Source: Owenia fusiformis (lineage: Eukaryota > Annelida > Polychaeta > Sabellida > Oweniidae). From it: DNA of 64,000 nucleotides. The translations under genes and the position numbers were made by a program. The stretch is from assembly GCA_903813345.2 (NCBI GenBank), contig CAIIXF020000002.1, positions 23,760,455 through 23,824,454 on the forward strand, read 5' to 3'. Below the pieces are notes generated by a model. It was not told where the DNA came from. It did no database searches and saw nothing but the letters and a program-made list of their open reading frames with translations. This document shows positions 25,501-33,341 of the stretch, piece after piece; the first letter of the stretch is position 1, and every line of letters begins with the position of its first letter.

Positions 25501-25643
25501 GCTATATTTGCTCTGCCGTATTCCAGGTTCTTAAATCTCCTACCCCTTCAACTGATGGAGAGAACTGTAGCTCTGAGCTGGCCAGGAGGAAGTCAAAAGT
25601 TCTAGACATGGTGAAAAACTTTCAGAAATTGGAAGTCAATTAG
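1442..25643 (+). CDS. CRACD/KIAA1211-like actin regulator, gene span (8 joined exons)
   Basis: Joined coding exons are 1442-1594, 6147-6263, 19091-19145, 20913-21043, 21472-21577, 22471-22966, 23422-24601 and 25527-25643. They total 2355 nt (784 residues plus stop) and every junction has matching phase. The best family match is DUF4592 (CRACD/KIAA1211 and CRACDL): the stretch around residues 115-139 (SLSTSAARHKMSVRPRK) parallels the vertebrate segment with SAARHKL and KPKK, recalled from family knowledge rather than searched. In vertebrates CRACD binds and inhibits capping protein and so promotes actin polymerisation. The rest is low-complexity, Ser/Thr/Lys/Glu-rich and probably disordered. 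It is shorter than human CRACD (about 1230 residues). Family assignment is likely; function is inferred. The joining of the two most 5' exons to the rest rests on phase only. Confidence 0.7.
1741..1896 (+). mobile_element. Decayed GGGGGTTC-type MITE
   Basis: It resembles the intact copy at 15506-15710 in order and wording: a GCCAGxxTTTGCCAAGGGGG start, a GAxAAAATCACT...GTGCTCA core, an AAAACTGCATxATTTTGAA stretch and a CTGGCTATGGGCCTG end. The central G-rich and C-rich runs have decayed. Confidence 0.65.
2243..2631 (+). mobile_element. MITE with 7-bp target duplication
   Basis: Imperfect terminal repeats gggctccccaaggg and cccctcttggggagccc bracket an interior rich in GTGACAAA words. TTCATAG occurs immediately before (2236-2242) and after (2632-2638), a convincing target-site duplication. 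Confidence 0.7.
2642..2760 (+). mobile_element. Short MITE-like inverted repeat next to the previous element
   Basis: agctacaagcctttgtg (from 2642) pairs with cacagaggcttgtagct (to about 2748). The sequence ttcatagtaa sits directly before (2632-2641) and again at 2761-2770, so this copy may have inserted into, and duplicated, the same target. Confidence 0.6.
2811..3137 (+). mobile_element. ACAGTAAAACCT-family element, gtgaacacc subtype
   Basis: Perfect 17-bp terminal repeats (tacagtaaaacctgtct and its complement) flank an interior with repeated GTGTTCAC/GTGAACACC words. No coding potential. Family relatives are at 9854, 18485, 19258, 21058, 27541, 31516, 47603 and 60513. Confidence 0.75.
3974..4064 (+). 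repeat. Dispersed repeat (ATGTCACCAC...TGACATTTTGCATG)
   Basis: It shares ATCTGTAACAAATGGCAGGT and TGACATTTTGCATGTTAA with copies at 18898-18998, 21220-21345 and 43800-43860. The ends are TGTCACCAC and GTGACATTTT, weakly complementary. Possibly a MITE or SINE fragment. Confidence 0.55.
4366..4650 (+). repeat. Imperfect tandem array, about 36-bp units
   Basis: About eight units built on ctgtggtcatgataacctga and gatcatggctgccagt. Length variation and decay suggest an old minisatellite. Confidence 0.6.
5257..5430 (+). CDS. Candidate alternative coding exon, 3' limit uncertain
   Basis: An acceptor (ctgtttatcag) precedes 5257, and the frame is open to a TAG at 5428-5430. In phase 0, which matches the end of the 1442-1594 exon, it encodes Pro/Ser/Thr-rich sequence containing SYHNPSFDSSEWVQHPG. 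The base composition differs from the surrounding AT-rich intron, which suggests coding. No strong donor keeps phase: GTACAT after 5371 would leave phase 1 and GTCCAG after 5358 is poor. It may be a skipped or terminal alternative exon giving a truncated product of about 109 residues, or not an exon at all. Confidence 0.4.
   Translation, partial: CSALPLGQLPGPTLDISTPTPRSYHNPSFDSSEWVQHPGTSWGSTLPSINLATESFG
6129..6263 (+). CDS. CRACD-like exon 2
   Basis: Two acceptors are possible: ctaacactag before 6129, or ctacaattgcag before 6147. Both keep phase 0; the second is preferred because the first AG is only 18 bases upstream. The donor is CAG|GTACTT at 6263. Product of the shorter form (39 codons): SELFQKIAARHNSDDDGLPG, then SPSNPPLTTVDVLYGGSLQ. 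The acidic DDDGLP and Pro/Ser-rich sequence suit a disordered linker. Alternatively the ATG at 6129 could serve as a start in a transcript beginning here. Confidence 0.6.
9854..10187 (+). mobile_element. ACAGTAAAACCT-family element with internal 20-bp words
   Basis: Starts tacagtaaaaccttt and ends aaacaggtttcgctgta. The interior has about ten spaced repeats such as aagtatgaacacctttc. Confidence 0.65.
11050..11880 (+). mobile_element. CCGTCCGTC-type non-coding element
   Basis: Begins with a ccatccgtccgtcagtctcagtccg tract (given here only in part), followed by recurring AAxATGGCCGCC and ttatactcaaatgaaagg-type units (about 100-bp periodicity). Comparable elements are at 36565-37866, 40180-41590 and 42760-42920. 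Boundaries are approximate; class unknown. Confidence 0.5.
12583..13110 (+). CDS. Candidate alternative first exon of the CRACD-like gene
   Basis: The ATG at 12583 opens 176 codons ending at ATG|GTACAT (13110), phase 0, which would splice in frame to 19091. The N-terminus MTEFNFQCMFEKFEPPSGFK is followed by an alanine/serine/lysine repeat region (units such as VASKSTALASKS). It ends with AAKKAVSFSLETIQIDAHSK. KAVSF fits the RVxF-type docking motif for protein phosphatase 1, a common short motif, so this is only suggestive. The joined isoform would be 870 residues. Codon content is clearly unlike the flanking intron. Whether it belongs to this gene, and the exact donor, are inference. Confidence 0.6.
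13157..13319. repeat. Polypyrimidine tract followed by polypurine tract
   Basis: 13157-13192 is almost pure C/T and 13225-13319 almost pure A/G on the same strand. The tracts can pair as an imperfect hairpin or adopt triplex (H-DNA) forms. It lies directly 3' of the candidate exon donor at 13110. Confidence 0.6.
14275..14394 (+). mobile_element. Small MITE
   Basis: Terminal repeats aaaaacccagaattc and gaattctgggtaattt, 120 bp in all, no coding content. Confidence 0.5.
15506..15710 (+). mobile_element. Intact GGGGGGTTC-type MITE
   Basis: Perfect 16-bp terminal repeats caggcccgtagccagg / cctggctacgggcctg and a direct flanking repeat ctgata (15500-15505 and 15711-15716) as target duplication. 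The interior carries facing G-runs and C-runs. Related copies: 1741-1896 and 44586-44703. The family occurs widely in marine invertebrate genomes, from general knowledge. Confidence 0.8.
16381..16590 (+). repeat. About 103-bp tandem units
   Basis: attctatagggaggtgttga recurs at 16381, 16463 and 16566, and tgccctatagcatggcctta at 16431 and 16534. Roughly two and a half units. Confidence 0.6.
17370..17660 (+). repeat. Degenerate tandem units with ATTGGTC/CCAATCC words
   Basis: Four units of about 85 bp share ctcattggttgttgtgtttg, gtgatgtcata and agtgttatcattgg. They are not coding; the repeated CCAAT words could bind NF-Y-type factors, but that is speculative. Confidence 0.55.
18485..18641 (+). 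mobile_element. ACAGTAAAACCT-family element, gtggaacacc subtype
   Basis: Contains agtagaacacctttggtacc, gggaggtgttccact and ttccactttacaggttaaat. Left end decayed; closely similar to 47603-47769. Confidence 0.6.
18898..18998 (+). repeat. Dispersed repeat copy
   Basis: Shares tcaccacaagcagtgat, tttgtggatggtgttcagtg and ggtgacattttgcata with the copy at 21220-21345. Confidence 0.5.
19091..19145 (+). CDS. CRACD-like exon 3 (55 nt)
   Basis: Flanked by a strong acceptor (gttttttcag) and donor GAAG|GTTAGT. It enters in phase 0 and encodes DFFSRSFPASSSGAISE plus the first base of the next codon. The serine-rich peptide continues in frame into the DUF4592-like exon at 20913, and the phase match (1 nt carried over, completed by AT of the next exon to give Asp) supports it. 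Confidence 0.75.
19258..19429 (+). mobile_element. ACAGTAAAACCT-family element, gtgttcact subtype
   Basis: Starts tatagtaaaatctg and ends tgttcactaattcactgta. Lies about 110 bases after the exon at 19091-19145. Confidence 0.6.
19608..20423 (+). mobile_element. Dimeric GC-richer MITE
   Basis: Terminal repeats ctatcacaccaaactagttc (left, from 19618) and its complement (right, to about 20414), with CTAACC outside on both ends. An internal copy of the right end, cttgtttggtgtgata at about 20010-20026, shows two units in tandem. The interior is full of acgttc/gttcgta words and CpG, unlike its surroundings. No open frame. Confidence 0.7.
20913..21043 (+). CDS. CRACD-like exon 4, conserved DUF4592 core
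   Basis: Acceptor cttacatttcag, donor GAC|GTAAGA. It encodes DPVGEMDFNAVRRTNSLSTS followed by AARHKMSVRPRKKHQPASTR and RRPD, residues 109-152 of the joined protein. This is the most conserved part of the family. HKMSVRPR keeps the H-x5-R-P spacing of the capping-protein-interaction (CPI) consensus, and a later RRRP cluster gives a partial match; the CPI reading is inference. Phase 1 in, phase 0 out. Confidence 0.85.
21058..21161 (+). mobile_element. Short ACAGTAAAACCT-family element
   Basis: tatagtgaaacgagtctaag at the left and aaaggtttcactgt at the right; the interior has ggtgttccacttctagaggt. Lies just inside the donor of exon 4. Confidence 0.6.
21220..21345 (+). repeat. Dispersed repeat copy
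   Basis: Contains atgtcaccaacacaagtggt, atctgtaacaaatggcaggt and gtgacattttgcatgttaa, the fullest copy of this family in the window. Confidence 0.55.
21472..21577 (+). CDS. CRACD-like exon 5
   Basis: Acceptor aaatcttgtag, donor CAAG|GTTAGA. It encodes VLPDKSKSQSDLPSVGEEE followed by a valine/threonine-rich stretch (VSISTVTVTQEAPVTQ), phase 0 in and phase 1 out. KSKSQSDLPSVGEEE looks like a phosphorylatable acidic linker. Low complexity, no domain. Confidence 0.8.
21724..21985 (+). mobile_element. MITE with 21-bp terminal repeats
   Basis: ttataacatacctatgacga at the left pairs with tcatcataggtatgttataa at the right. 262 bp, no coding content. Confidence 0.7.
21991..22104 (+). mobile_element. 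Second short MITE, 5 bp from the previous one
   Basis: ttatgtcactatagttgca and tgcaacgatagtgacataa are inverted ends of a 114-bp element with a GC-rich interior (palindrome-like ccctcggttctcagtgat and atcactgaaaccctcggg). Confidence 0.7.
22471..22966 (+). CDS. CRACD-like exon 6, Thr/Val/Lys/Pro-rich
   Basis: The acceptor attacttccag is followed by VAPSKTKIALKPPKLGPKR; the donor is ATGAG|GTTTGT. Length 496 nt, phase 1 in and phase 2 out, residues about 188-353. The middle is repetitive (TTEVVSNATPEMVSKTTP; two EEVKTT units) and predicted disordered. The end, SPGKPRPTSMFESHKMR, is basic and more complex, and may be a short conserved motif. Frames reading through the donor or upstream of the acceptor are intronic. 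Confidence 0.85.
23422..24601 (+). CDS. CRACD-like exon 7, large charged exon
   Basis: Acceptor ttcacttcag, donor AAAGAG|GTATGA; 1180 nt, phase 2 in and phase 0 out, residues about 353-746. It starts QASSEKTNWDDLGKPKD, then SQPEFAQMLNKIKRKSSW (about residue 380), a long Lys/Glu/Ser/Thr region, and PSWVAMAKKRAKEREEKDGS near residue 640-660. The last resembles the PSW..(M/L)AK motif I associate with CRACD/CRACDL C-terminal halves. The remainder is low-complexity KS/ESKSK sequence. Without splicing it would stop two codons later, so the donor decides the C-terminus. Confidence 0.85.
24700..24815 (+). repeat. Short tandem repeat after exon 7
   Basis: Four imperfect copies of ttggctattttatcttgatt with acaac spacers, about 30-33 bp each. 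Confidence 0.6.
25527..25643 (+). CDS. CRACD-like last coding exon
   Basis: The acceptor ccgtattccag is followed by 38 codons and TAG. The product, VLKSPTPSTDGENCSSELAR then RKSKVLDMVKNFQKLEVN, has an amphipathic basic helix at the C-terminus. Phase 0 in. The spliced frame and compact stop make this the likely true C-terminus, residues 747-784. Confidence 0.8.
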   Translation, partial: VLKSPTPSTDGENCSSELARRKSKVLDMVKNFQKLEVN

Positions 25644-25951
25644 GCTTTTATGACATATACCCAAACAAGGGCAACGCTGATTGCTAGGCATGTGCCAGTG
25701 TGGCCTACTACAACTAAGCATGTGCTTACATAACCCAGAATTAGTAGGCATGCCCAGAGCCAATAGTAGACTGATACTTATTCATGTTGTGACTGGAATG
25801 TTTGAAATGGATTAGCCTACACCCTACAAGGTGGAAATAACATGTATCTCATGAAAATATGGAATATTGAAATTCGTTTCAATTCACATGGAAAATACTG
25901 ACTGAAGTCTGTTTCAGTACAAATAATGTCTAAAGTGCACAAAAGTAAAAT

Positions 25952-25957
25952 ATTAAA
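25952..25957 (+). terminator. Possible poly(A) signal (ATTAAA) for the CRACD-like gene
   Basis: ATTAAA about 310 nt after the stop codon and before the 20-bp satellite. It is a common variant signal in AT-rich DNA; an AATAAA at 27149 lies beyond the satellite and is the alternative. Confidence 0.25.
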
Positions 25958-26029
25958 AATGATATGGTATGTACTACATGTACTTATAAATGAACAGTCC
26001 CTTCTTTGAATGGATTACACATTTTTCGT

Positions 26030-26672
26030 GGATATGAGTGGAGTAACTTGGATATGAGTGGAGTATCTTGGATATGAGTGGAATATCTTGGATATGAATA
26101 GAGTATCTTGGATATGAGTGGAGTATCTTAGATATGAGTGGAGTATCTTGGATATGAGTGAAGTATCTTAGATATGAGTGGAGTATCTTGGATATGAGTG
26201 GAGTATCTTGGATATGAGTGGAATATCTTGGATATGAATATAGTATCTTGGATATGAGTGTTGTATCTTAGATATGAGTGAAGTATCTTGGATATGAATA
26301 TAGTATCTTTGATATGAGTGTAGTATCTTAGATATGAGTGGAGCATCTTAGATATGAGTTGAGTATCTTGGATATGAGTGGAGTATCTTGGATATGAGTG
26401 GAATATCTTGGATATGAATATAGTATCTTGGATATGAGTGTAGTATCTTAGATATGAGTGGAGTATCTTGGATATGAATATAGTATCTTTGATATGAGTA
26501 TAGTATCTTAGATATGAGTGGAGCATCTTAGATATGAGTGTAGTAACTTGGATATGAGTGGAGTATCTTGGATATGAGTGGAATATCTTGGATACGAATA
26601 CAGTATCTTAGATATGAGTGGAGTGTCTTGGATTTGAGTGTAGTAACTTGGATATGACTGAAGTAACTTGGA
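26030..26672. repeat. 20-bp satellite, about 32 copies
   Basis: Unit gagtatcttggatatgagtg with frequent single-base variants (tagatatgag, gaatatctt, gatatgaata). Because three units make 60 bp, the array is open in several frames; these are not genes. It lies about 390 bp past the CRACD-like stop and may be within its 3' UTR. Confidence 0.9.
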
Positions 26673-27540
26673 TATTTATGATATCCTTGATCTGCTCTAA
26701 GTAGGGAGGTGGAGTAGAATGAGTTACCTGGTTATACACCTGGATTAGTATTCTTTTATGTCCTGCATCCTTTAAGCTACAAAAATTCCTCAATCTTTCT
26801 TCGTCAAAGACATGAATTGACATTACACAGAATGGTGTTATATCTATTAGTGGTATAATTTCAATTAAGGAATACATAATGATAGGCAATTCAACATGGT
26901 GAAATTCAGCACAAGTTGGACAGAATGTTGTACAAATCACAAACCAAAGTTGAGCGCATTTGTACTGACATTCTGTCCAACGAGTGTAGAAATTCACCAA
27001 ACATAAAAAAAGCATTCAAAAATGAAAACCTTGTTAGAGAATTCGGAATGGGGTCCATAAAAAACCAAACTTGTTATTTTCGTCATTCATAGGTGTGACG
27101 TCACAATATATAGATACCTGGATGGTACAATGATACAACCGTAAGAAAAATAAACTATGTGAAAAGGCACGATATTTATGAAGATGTGCAGTTGGTTTTA
27201 TTATGAAAAATGCAATATTTGTGACACTTTATGTATCTTTTTGAGTTTCATCTGTATTAAGAAGTTATGCTACCTAATTTGGGCTAGACAGAATTGATCA
27301 GAAATGATCCGAGTTACACATGGATGATTTGATTGTAAATAATATGAAAAAATGATGTCATCTGCTTTCAACGAATGTTTATCATGAAGTGACATCTATA
27401 AGTGCAAATAACATTTATTGTATGTTTTATTATTAAAACATTTGATTTACCAACATTCATATGTATGACTTTATTACATTAAAAATGTTATGTATGATTT
27501 GTTTGTAAATGAGTTACAAATACTAAATTGAGATGAGAAT

Positions 27541-27690
27541 ACAGTTAAACCTATGTAAGTGGAATACCTTGATGTCTCAAAGAATATTCCACTTCATCGG
27601 GAGGTGTTCCACTTGAGTGGTTCATTTTAAAGTTAGTTCATGGATAAAAGTTCTCAAGTGTTCCACTTATGGACGTGTTTGACAAAAGCA
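27541..27690 (+). mobile_element. ACAGTAAAACCT-family element, gtggaatacc subtype
   Basis: acagttaaacctatgtaagt, then gggaggtgttccacttgag and a decayed right end. Confidence 0.55.
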
Positions 27691-28110
27691 AAATTATTCT
27701 TAACATTTGTGTTCATGTAACTGACCTGTAGTCTATAGCAATGCAAAATTGTAAATAGTGTATACTTTGTAAATAATGTAATATTAACAATCAAAGATAT
27801 ATCAAAATTACGAGTATGTTGATATATATTTTAACCGGACATTTTTGAAAATCAGAAATTATTAATTTATGAATCTGGACATGTGAATAAATGTGCATTG
27901 AATGAGTGTATGGGACGTATAAAATCTAAAGCCTGAAGTGAATACATCTTGTCTTTTGATTGGATAAAATGTACTAATATATGGGAAATATAAAGTGTAT
28001 ATTTATTCCAGTTTTGTGATTACAATGAATTAATTGAATAAGATCATTGTAAAATAATGAACTCAACAATCAACATGTTTCATATCAATCATCAAAACTC
28101 TTATTTGTTT

Positions 28111-29285
28111 AGGAATACATCTCATTGTTCATTATGGTGCACAGGAATGCATCTCATTGTACATTATGGTGCACAGGAATACATTTCATTGTACATTATG
28201 GTGCATTCGAATACATCTCATTGCACATTATGGTGTACATGAATACATTTTATTGTACATTATGGTGCATAGGAATACATCTCATTGTTCATTATGTTGC
28301 ACAGGAATACATCTCATTGTTCATTATGTTGCACAGGAATGCATTTCATTGTACATTATGGTGCATAGGAATACATTTCATTGTACATTATGGTGCACAG
28401 GAATACATTTCATTGTACATTATGGTGCATTCGAATACATCTCATTGCACATTATGGTGTACATGAATACATTTTATTGTACATTATGGTGCATAGGAAT
28501 ACATCTCATTGTTCATTATGTTGCACAGGAATACATCTCATTGTTCATTATGTTGCACAGGAATGCATTTCATTGTACATTATGGTGCACAGGAATACAT
28601 TTCATTGTACATTATGGTGCACAGGAATACATCTCATTGTTCATTATGTTGCACAGGAATACATCTCATTGTTCATTATGTTGCACAGGAATGCATTTCA
28701 TTGTACATTATGGTGCATAGGAATACATTTCATTGTACATTATGGTGCACAGGAATACATTTCATTGTACATTATGGTGCACAGGAATACTTCTCATTGT
28801 TCATTATGTTGCACAGGAATGCAGCTCATTGTACATTATGGTGCACAGGAATGCAGCTCATTGTACATTATGGTGCACAGGAATGCATCTCATTGTACAT
28901 TATGGTGCACAGGAATATATTTCATTGTACATTATGGTGCACGGGAATACATTTCATAGTACATTATTGTGCACATGAATACATTTCATTGTACATTATG
29001 GTGTACAGGAAAACATTTCATTGTACATTATTGTGCACAGGAATACATTTCATTGTACATTATGGTGCACAAGAATATATTTCATTGTACATTATGGGGC
29101 ATAGGAATACATATCATATATTGTACATTATTGTGCACAGGAATACATTTCATTGTACATTATGGTGCACAAGAATATATTTCATTGTACATTATGGGGT
29201 ATAGGAATACATATCATATATTGTACATTATTGTGCACAGGAATACATCTCATTGTACATTATATTGCACAGGAATACATCTAAT
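28111..29285. repeat. 32-bp satellite, about 37 copies, with 224-bp higher-order period
   Basis: The unit is based on ggaatacatctcattgtaca followed by ttatggtgcaca. The blocks 28157-28380 and 28381-28604 share nearly the same variant order, a higher-order repeat of seven units (224 bp). The array is open in three frames because 3 x 32 = 96; the encoded VHRNTFHCTLWC strings are not proteins. Confidence 0.9.
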
Positions 29286-29339
29286 CTTATGATTGTACAG
29301 TATTTACTATGATTTCTTATCCAATGCAGTGCACCTTGC

Positions 29340-29630
29340 GTGATCTATGTATCTCTGGTACATGGTTCATGTACAGTATGTACATTGTTTATGTGATGAT
29401 ACATGGTTCATGTCTTTCTCTTTGTAGATGGTCTATATGTCCTTGTATATGGTCTATTTATGCCCATGTATATGTTCTAGGTATGTCAGTGTGCATGGTC
29501 TTTACCATGCAAGCCATGCATATCCACATACATGGTCCATGTATATCCATGCACATGGTTTATGTGTTCCTGTACTAGTTTATATGTCCGTGTATATGGT
29601 CTATGTATGTCCTGTACATTATTAATGTAT
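29340..29630 (+). repeat. Degenerate tandem repeat (tatatggtctatgtatgtcc-like)
   Basis: Diverged units of about 20-30 bp built on catggtctatgt and gtatatgg words, directly after the 32-bp satellite. No coding support. Confidence 0.5.
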
Positions 29631-29682
29631 GGCCACCCAGGACTGTTATACACATAATAGCTATTAAGCTTTTGCCCCACTT

Positions 29683-29925
29683 CCCACATAGGACCATTTT
29701 TGATGGGAAACAGTTTTGGGTTGGAGAGAAGGCAATGCAAAATTCTCACAGAGGACCATTTTGATGGGAAATAGTTTTTTGGAGGAGAGAAGGCAATGCA
29801 AAATTCTCACATCGGACCATTTTTGATGGGAATTAGTTTTTTGGAGGAGAGAAGGCAATGCAAAATTCTCACATAGGACCATTTTTTGACGGGAAATAGT
29901 TTTTGGAAGGAGAAAAGGCAATAAT
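29683..29925. repeat. About 62-bp tandem repeat, four copies
   Basis: Each copy carries aaaattctcacataggacc, atttttgatgggaaatagtt and ggagagaaggcaatg. Confidence 0.8.
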
Positions 29926-31515
29926 ACAAAATAAGGCTTATATGAAAAATGCTATCAGGTATACTTTTCGTGTATAATATTTTATATGGTGAAAATATTA
30001 ATATTTTCCATGATGTATTTTTCAATATTATTACTGCACATAATGTTATAAAAAATATTACCCCATGTACATTGCATGAATATGCTGTATTTGTTATACT
30101 CAGATTGTGATTCTTACTCAATGTAAAGATTTAATATGAATAAATGGAAAACATTTAATATTATATTGTATATTTTCGTTTGGATGTTCTACAGAACCCG
30201 TAGTCTCATATCTCATACAAATCATACTTTAAAGGTTCAACAATTAGTGCAGAGGAGTCAATCAAGGATCATGGACCAGTGTCAAAATATATTTAAGTTT
30301 AATTTGGATATTTCATCAAGACTTACATCTATTTTCATTATCTATAAAGAAACCCTCTAGATAGACATTATTTCAGTTGATATTCCTCTTGAAACATGGT
30401 GAATCTTAAAAATGTAAAAATGGATTTCCCCTTTTTGAAGCTTTGAACCGGATTTACACTTCTTAGTGCTGAAATTGATAGTTTTATATCCATACATTTT
30501 AAGAAAATGTCAAAGAAGATGCTAAGCCAAAAGATGCCTTGATAGCTCAGAAAAAGTTAAAATGTTCCTATTTTCTCTCTACAGGCCTTGTTGCCCCTTT
30601 AAATTGCTCTACCAAAGGTTCAACCTTGATCTGACTGACCTGTGATCATCCCTATCGTAGCATCATGAACTAGCCAGTCAAATGTACCATACGGGAAAAA
30701 TCAACCTTTGGGTGGACAATCACAGCTACATGTAGTGTGGTGTCTCATGGGTCTATCCAATGAAAGCATGCACTTCAAAAAAGCAGCAATTTAAAAAATG
30801 ACAATGCATAATACTAGTAGTACATATACAAATCTTGCTGATCGAGAAGCTATACTTTTTAATGTCCCCACCACACAGTGTGGGGTCATATTGTTGGCCA
30901 AGGTGCATCCATCCATCCATTCGTCAGTACTTTCAGCAATTTTCTCCAAAACCGCTACAGATACCACTTGGGATGAGTGTTGATGATAAAATTTCAACTC
31001 GATACCTACTTCATATCAGGAATTTTTAAGTCAAATGCAAAAATCTTTGTCTGCAAACTTTAAGAAAAATGACTTACATCTTGTTCAACCATGGGCTTTC
31101 AATTCTAATTGAAATCCCATGCTTCAACTCACTTCATTCTCCTTCTGAATTATCCTTCCTTTAATTTAAATTCATCAAAAACATGTAACTCATGAAACGT
31201 GAAAAATGATAACAAGAATAATTAAAGAGAGATCATCTATTGCTTATAAATATTTATTACCATTTATTAGGCCAAACATTTGAAACTGACATTGTTAGTT
31301 CTTGAATGTTGCCCTTTGTTCATTTATTCTCATGTTGTACTAGGGGCGGCGGTAGCTCCAACATTTAGTCATACACGAGTAGTATCCTCACAGGCCTTTG
31401 CAGCATGTTCTACCATTAGGACATCCTAGTCCACACTTTGGATCAGCTTTATAAATATCTCTCCTATGTAAATGGTGAAGTTAGGGTTAGGTTACCATAT
31501 TATTTTTATTAAATA

Positions 31516-31651
31516 CAGTAAAATCTTTATTATGGAATACCTCTGAAATACACTTTTCAAAGACCTATTTACCTTGAATTTAATGTAATACCAACCAAGT
31601 GGAACATTATTTTGTGATACGGTAAGTTCTATTCACACAGGCTTTACTGAT
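31516..31651 (+). mobile_element. Decayed ACAGTAAAACCT-family element
   Basis: tacagtaaaatctttattat at the left, caagtggaacatt inside and cacacaggctttactga at the right. Confidence 0.45.
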
Positions 31652-32106
31652 TATAAGTAATAAGGTAGCCTATAGAAAATAACTTATAAAATGTGGTAAA
31701 ATGTAAAGTATAGCTTATAATCATGAAACTCTGATAATGTAAGACCTTTAAATAAGAACATGCCACAGTTTAAGCAGGGCCAACTAAAACAGTGTTAGAT
31801 TTTAGTTACGTCTTTTTGTTTTGCACCAAACCAAGTATACTTGCGTATGGGAAGTTTGTTCAAATGCTTGGGGTTGCTTTAATGAACGTTGCCTAGCCAT
31901 TGACTCCACTGCCGTGATGACAAGTATCACGAGAACCAGATTACCAGAATGCATCATGTAGATTCTAAATATTTCAAATTGAAACTTCATATCTTGAGAC
32001 AATAGTACAAACTTTTAGAATAATTGCAAGAGTAAGACGGAAATGAGGGAGTATTACATAATGAGGACAGTTTTGAATCAACAGTTTTGAATCATACGTA
32101 TTTGAA

Positions 32107-32411
32107 CAAGGAGGATTGGCTCCCAGAATCGAAGTTGATATTTTCCAACAATGAAAACGCCGAAATGTCGTTATTTTCTGAAATTATAACCGATTATAAA
32201 TTCAAAATAAACAGTTCAAAAGATTCGAACCAATATCTCGATCATTTCCTGTGAGTTTTGGAATTTTTCTTTAGGAAATAAGACCAAAATTCCCCGATTC
32301 AAATGTTGAAGTGAACAAAATGGCGGTGGTTGGAATTCAAATTTTGTAGCACGACATGCCCATATATGGAACAGAATATCGATGTTGCACTCTGGGAGCC
32401 AATCCTCCTTG
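32107..32411 (+). mobile_element. MITE with 21-bp terminal repeats
   Basis: caaggaggattggctcccag and its exact complement bracket 305 bp; the similarity continues inward with mismatches (atcgaagttgatatt against aatatcgatgttgc). Confidence 0.7.
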
Positions 32412-33307
32412 GTATTTGAAGGAGGACATAAAACGACCCATTGACTGTAAGAAATGAAGAGGAATTTCAGATAGTTAAAAGCTTTATTCATTTGTTATAA
32501 AAGTCCATTTCCCCTCATTAATATTTTATAAAAAATCTTGGATATAAATATAATTTGCTTTATTTGATGGTAAAACAATTCATACAAAAAGTGTTCCAGA
32601 TGTTTGAGAAATTATCCCCGTTGAACAAACTTGTTGATAGTTCAATGCTAATTTCCCTCAAAATGAAGGTTTTTTAAAGTTACTCCATTGGCTATACAAG
32701 ATGGCCTCATGAGAAAATCTGATATGCTGTAGTTTAAACTTACCTTTCTGCTGTTATGTTTTCAAGTGAGTTGTTCTCAGCTTCTACCTTTCACATTTGC
32801 CATACATCAGCTTTATAATGTAATAATTACAATTAAATAAATGCATAAATGCATTTACTAAGTGTATTGTAACGGAATTTAAAATGTAAAATTTTTGATT
32901 TTTAATTAAGTGCTGTGTTTTTGTATATAAGGCAATTATTACACTTGGAAAGTAATTTCCCATTGAGATTATTAAGATTTATAAATGTAGTATCATTTGC
33001 AGCACTTAGGTTGTACTTACAGAGGTAAAATAGTTCACATGTTTTATTTATTTGATCACGATTTTGTTTATGTTGATCGGGCAGTCTTATCTGGCAGTCT
33101 AATTTGTAGTTGATCGGTAGTCTAACATGACAACTTTATTATTTTACTTCCTGCTTTTGATTCGATTGAATCGAAGGAAAATTAGACTAGATAGTGGTTA
33201 ATTACTGTTGTATTTCTTGAGTCAATATTATAATCTTGCTGCATGATCAATATTGAAGCGAAATATGGCGTAAGTAACAATTCACAGATCGATGACGTCA
33301 TCGGGCC

Positions 33308-33341
33308 TATATAACTATCTCGCTGTTGAAGGCTCGTCAGT
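33308..33341 (+). promoter_or_regulatory. TATA box and initiator inside the LTR-like element
   Basis: TATATAA followed 30 bases later by gTCAGTgcg, the spacing expected for a metazoan TATA-Inr core promoter. Predicted transcription start is near 33338. Confidence 0.55.

Larger units (their letters stand above)
25644..32867. other. 3' flank of the CRACD-like gene and intergenic DNA
   Basis: No gene is recognised. It contains the 20-bp, 32-bp and 62-bp arrays, MITEs at 27541 and 32107, a decayed ACAGTAAAA element (31516-31651) and, near 30862-30960, an end fragment (ccccaccacacagtgtgggg then a ccatccatccattcgtcag tract) matching the end of the element at 40180-41590 in opposite orientation. 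Remaining parts are AT-rich. Confidence 0.5.

Noticed and set aside
26128-26526. 132-codon minus-strand frame
   Set aside because: It lies wholly in the 20-bp satellite.
28057-29292. Several overlapping 80-230-codon frames rich in His, Cys and Trp
   Set aside because: All come from a 32-bp satellite open in three frames; no start context, no non-repeat sequence.
26030-29925. CRISPR-like regular repeats
   Set aside because: Units are directly adjacent without unique spacers, and the genome is eukaryotic; these are satellites.
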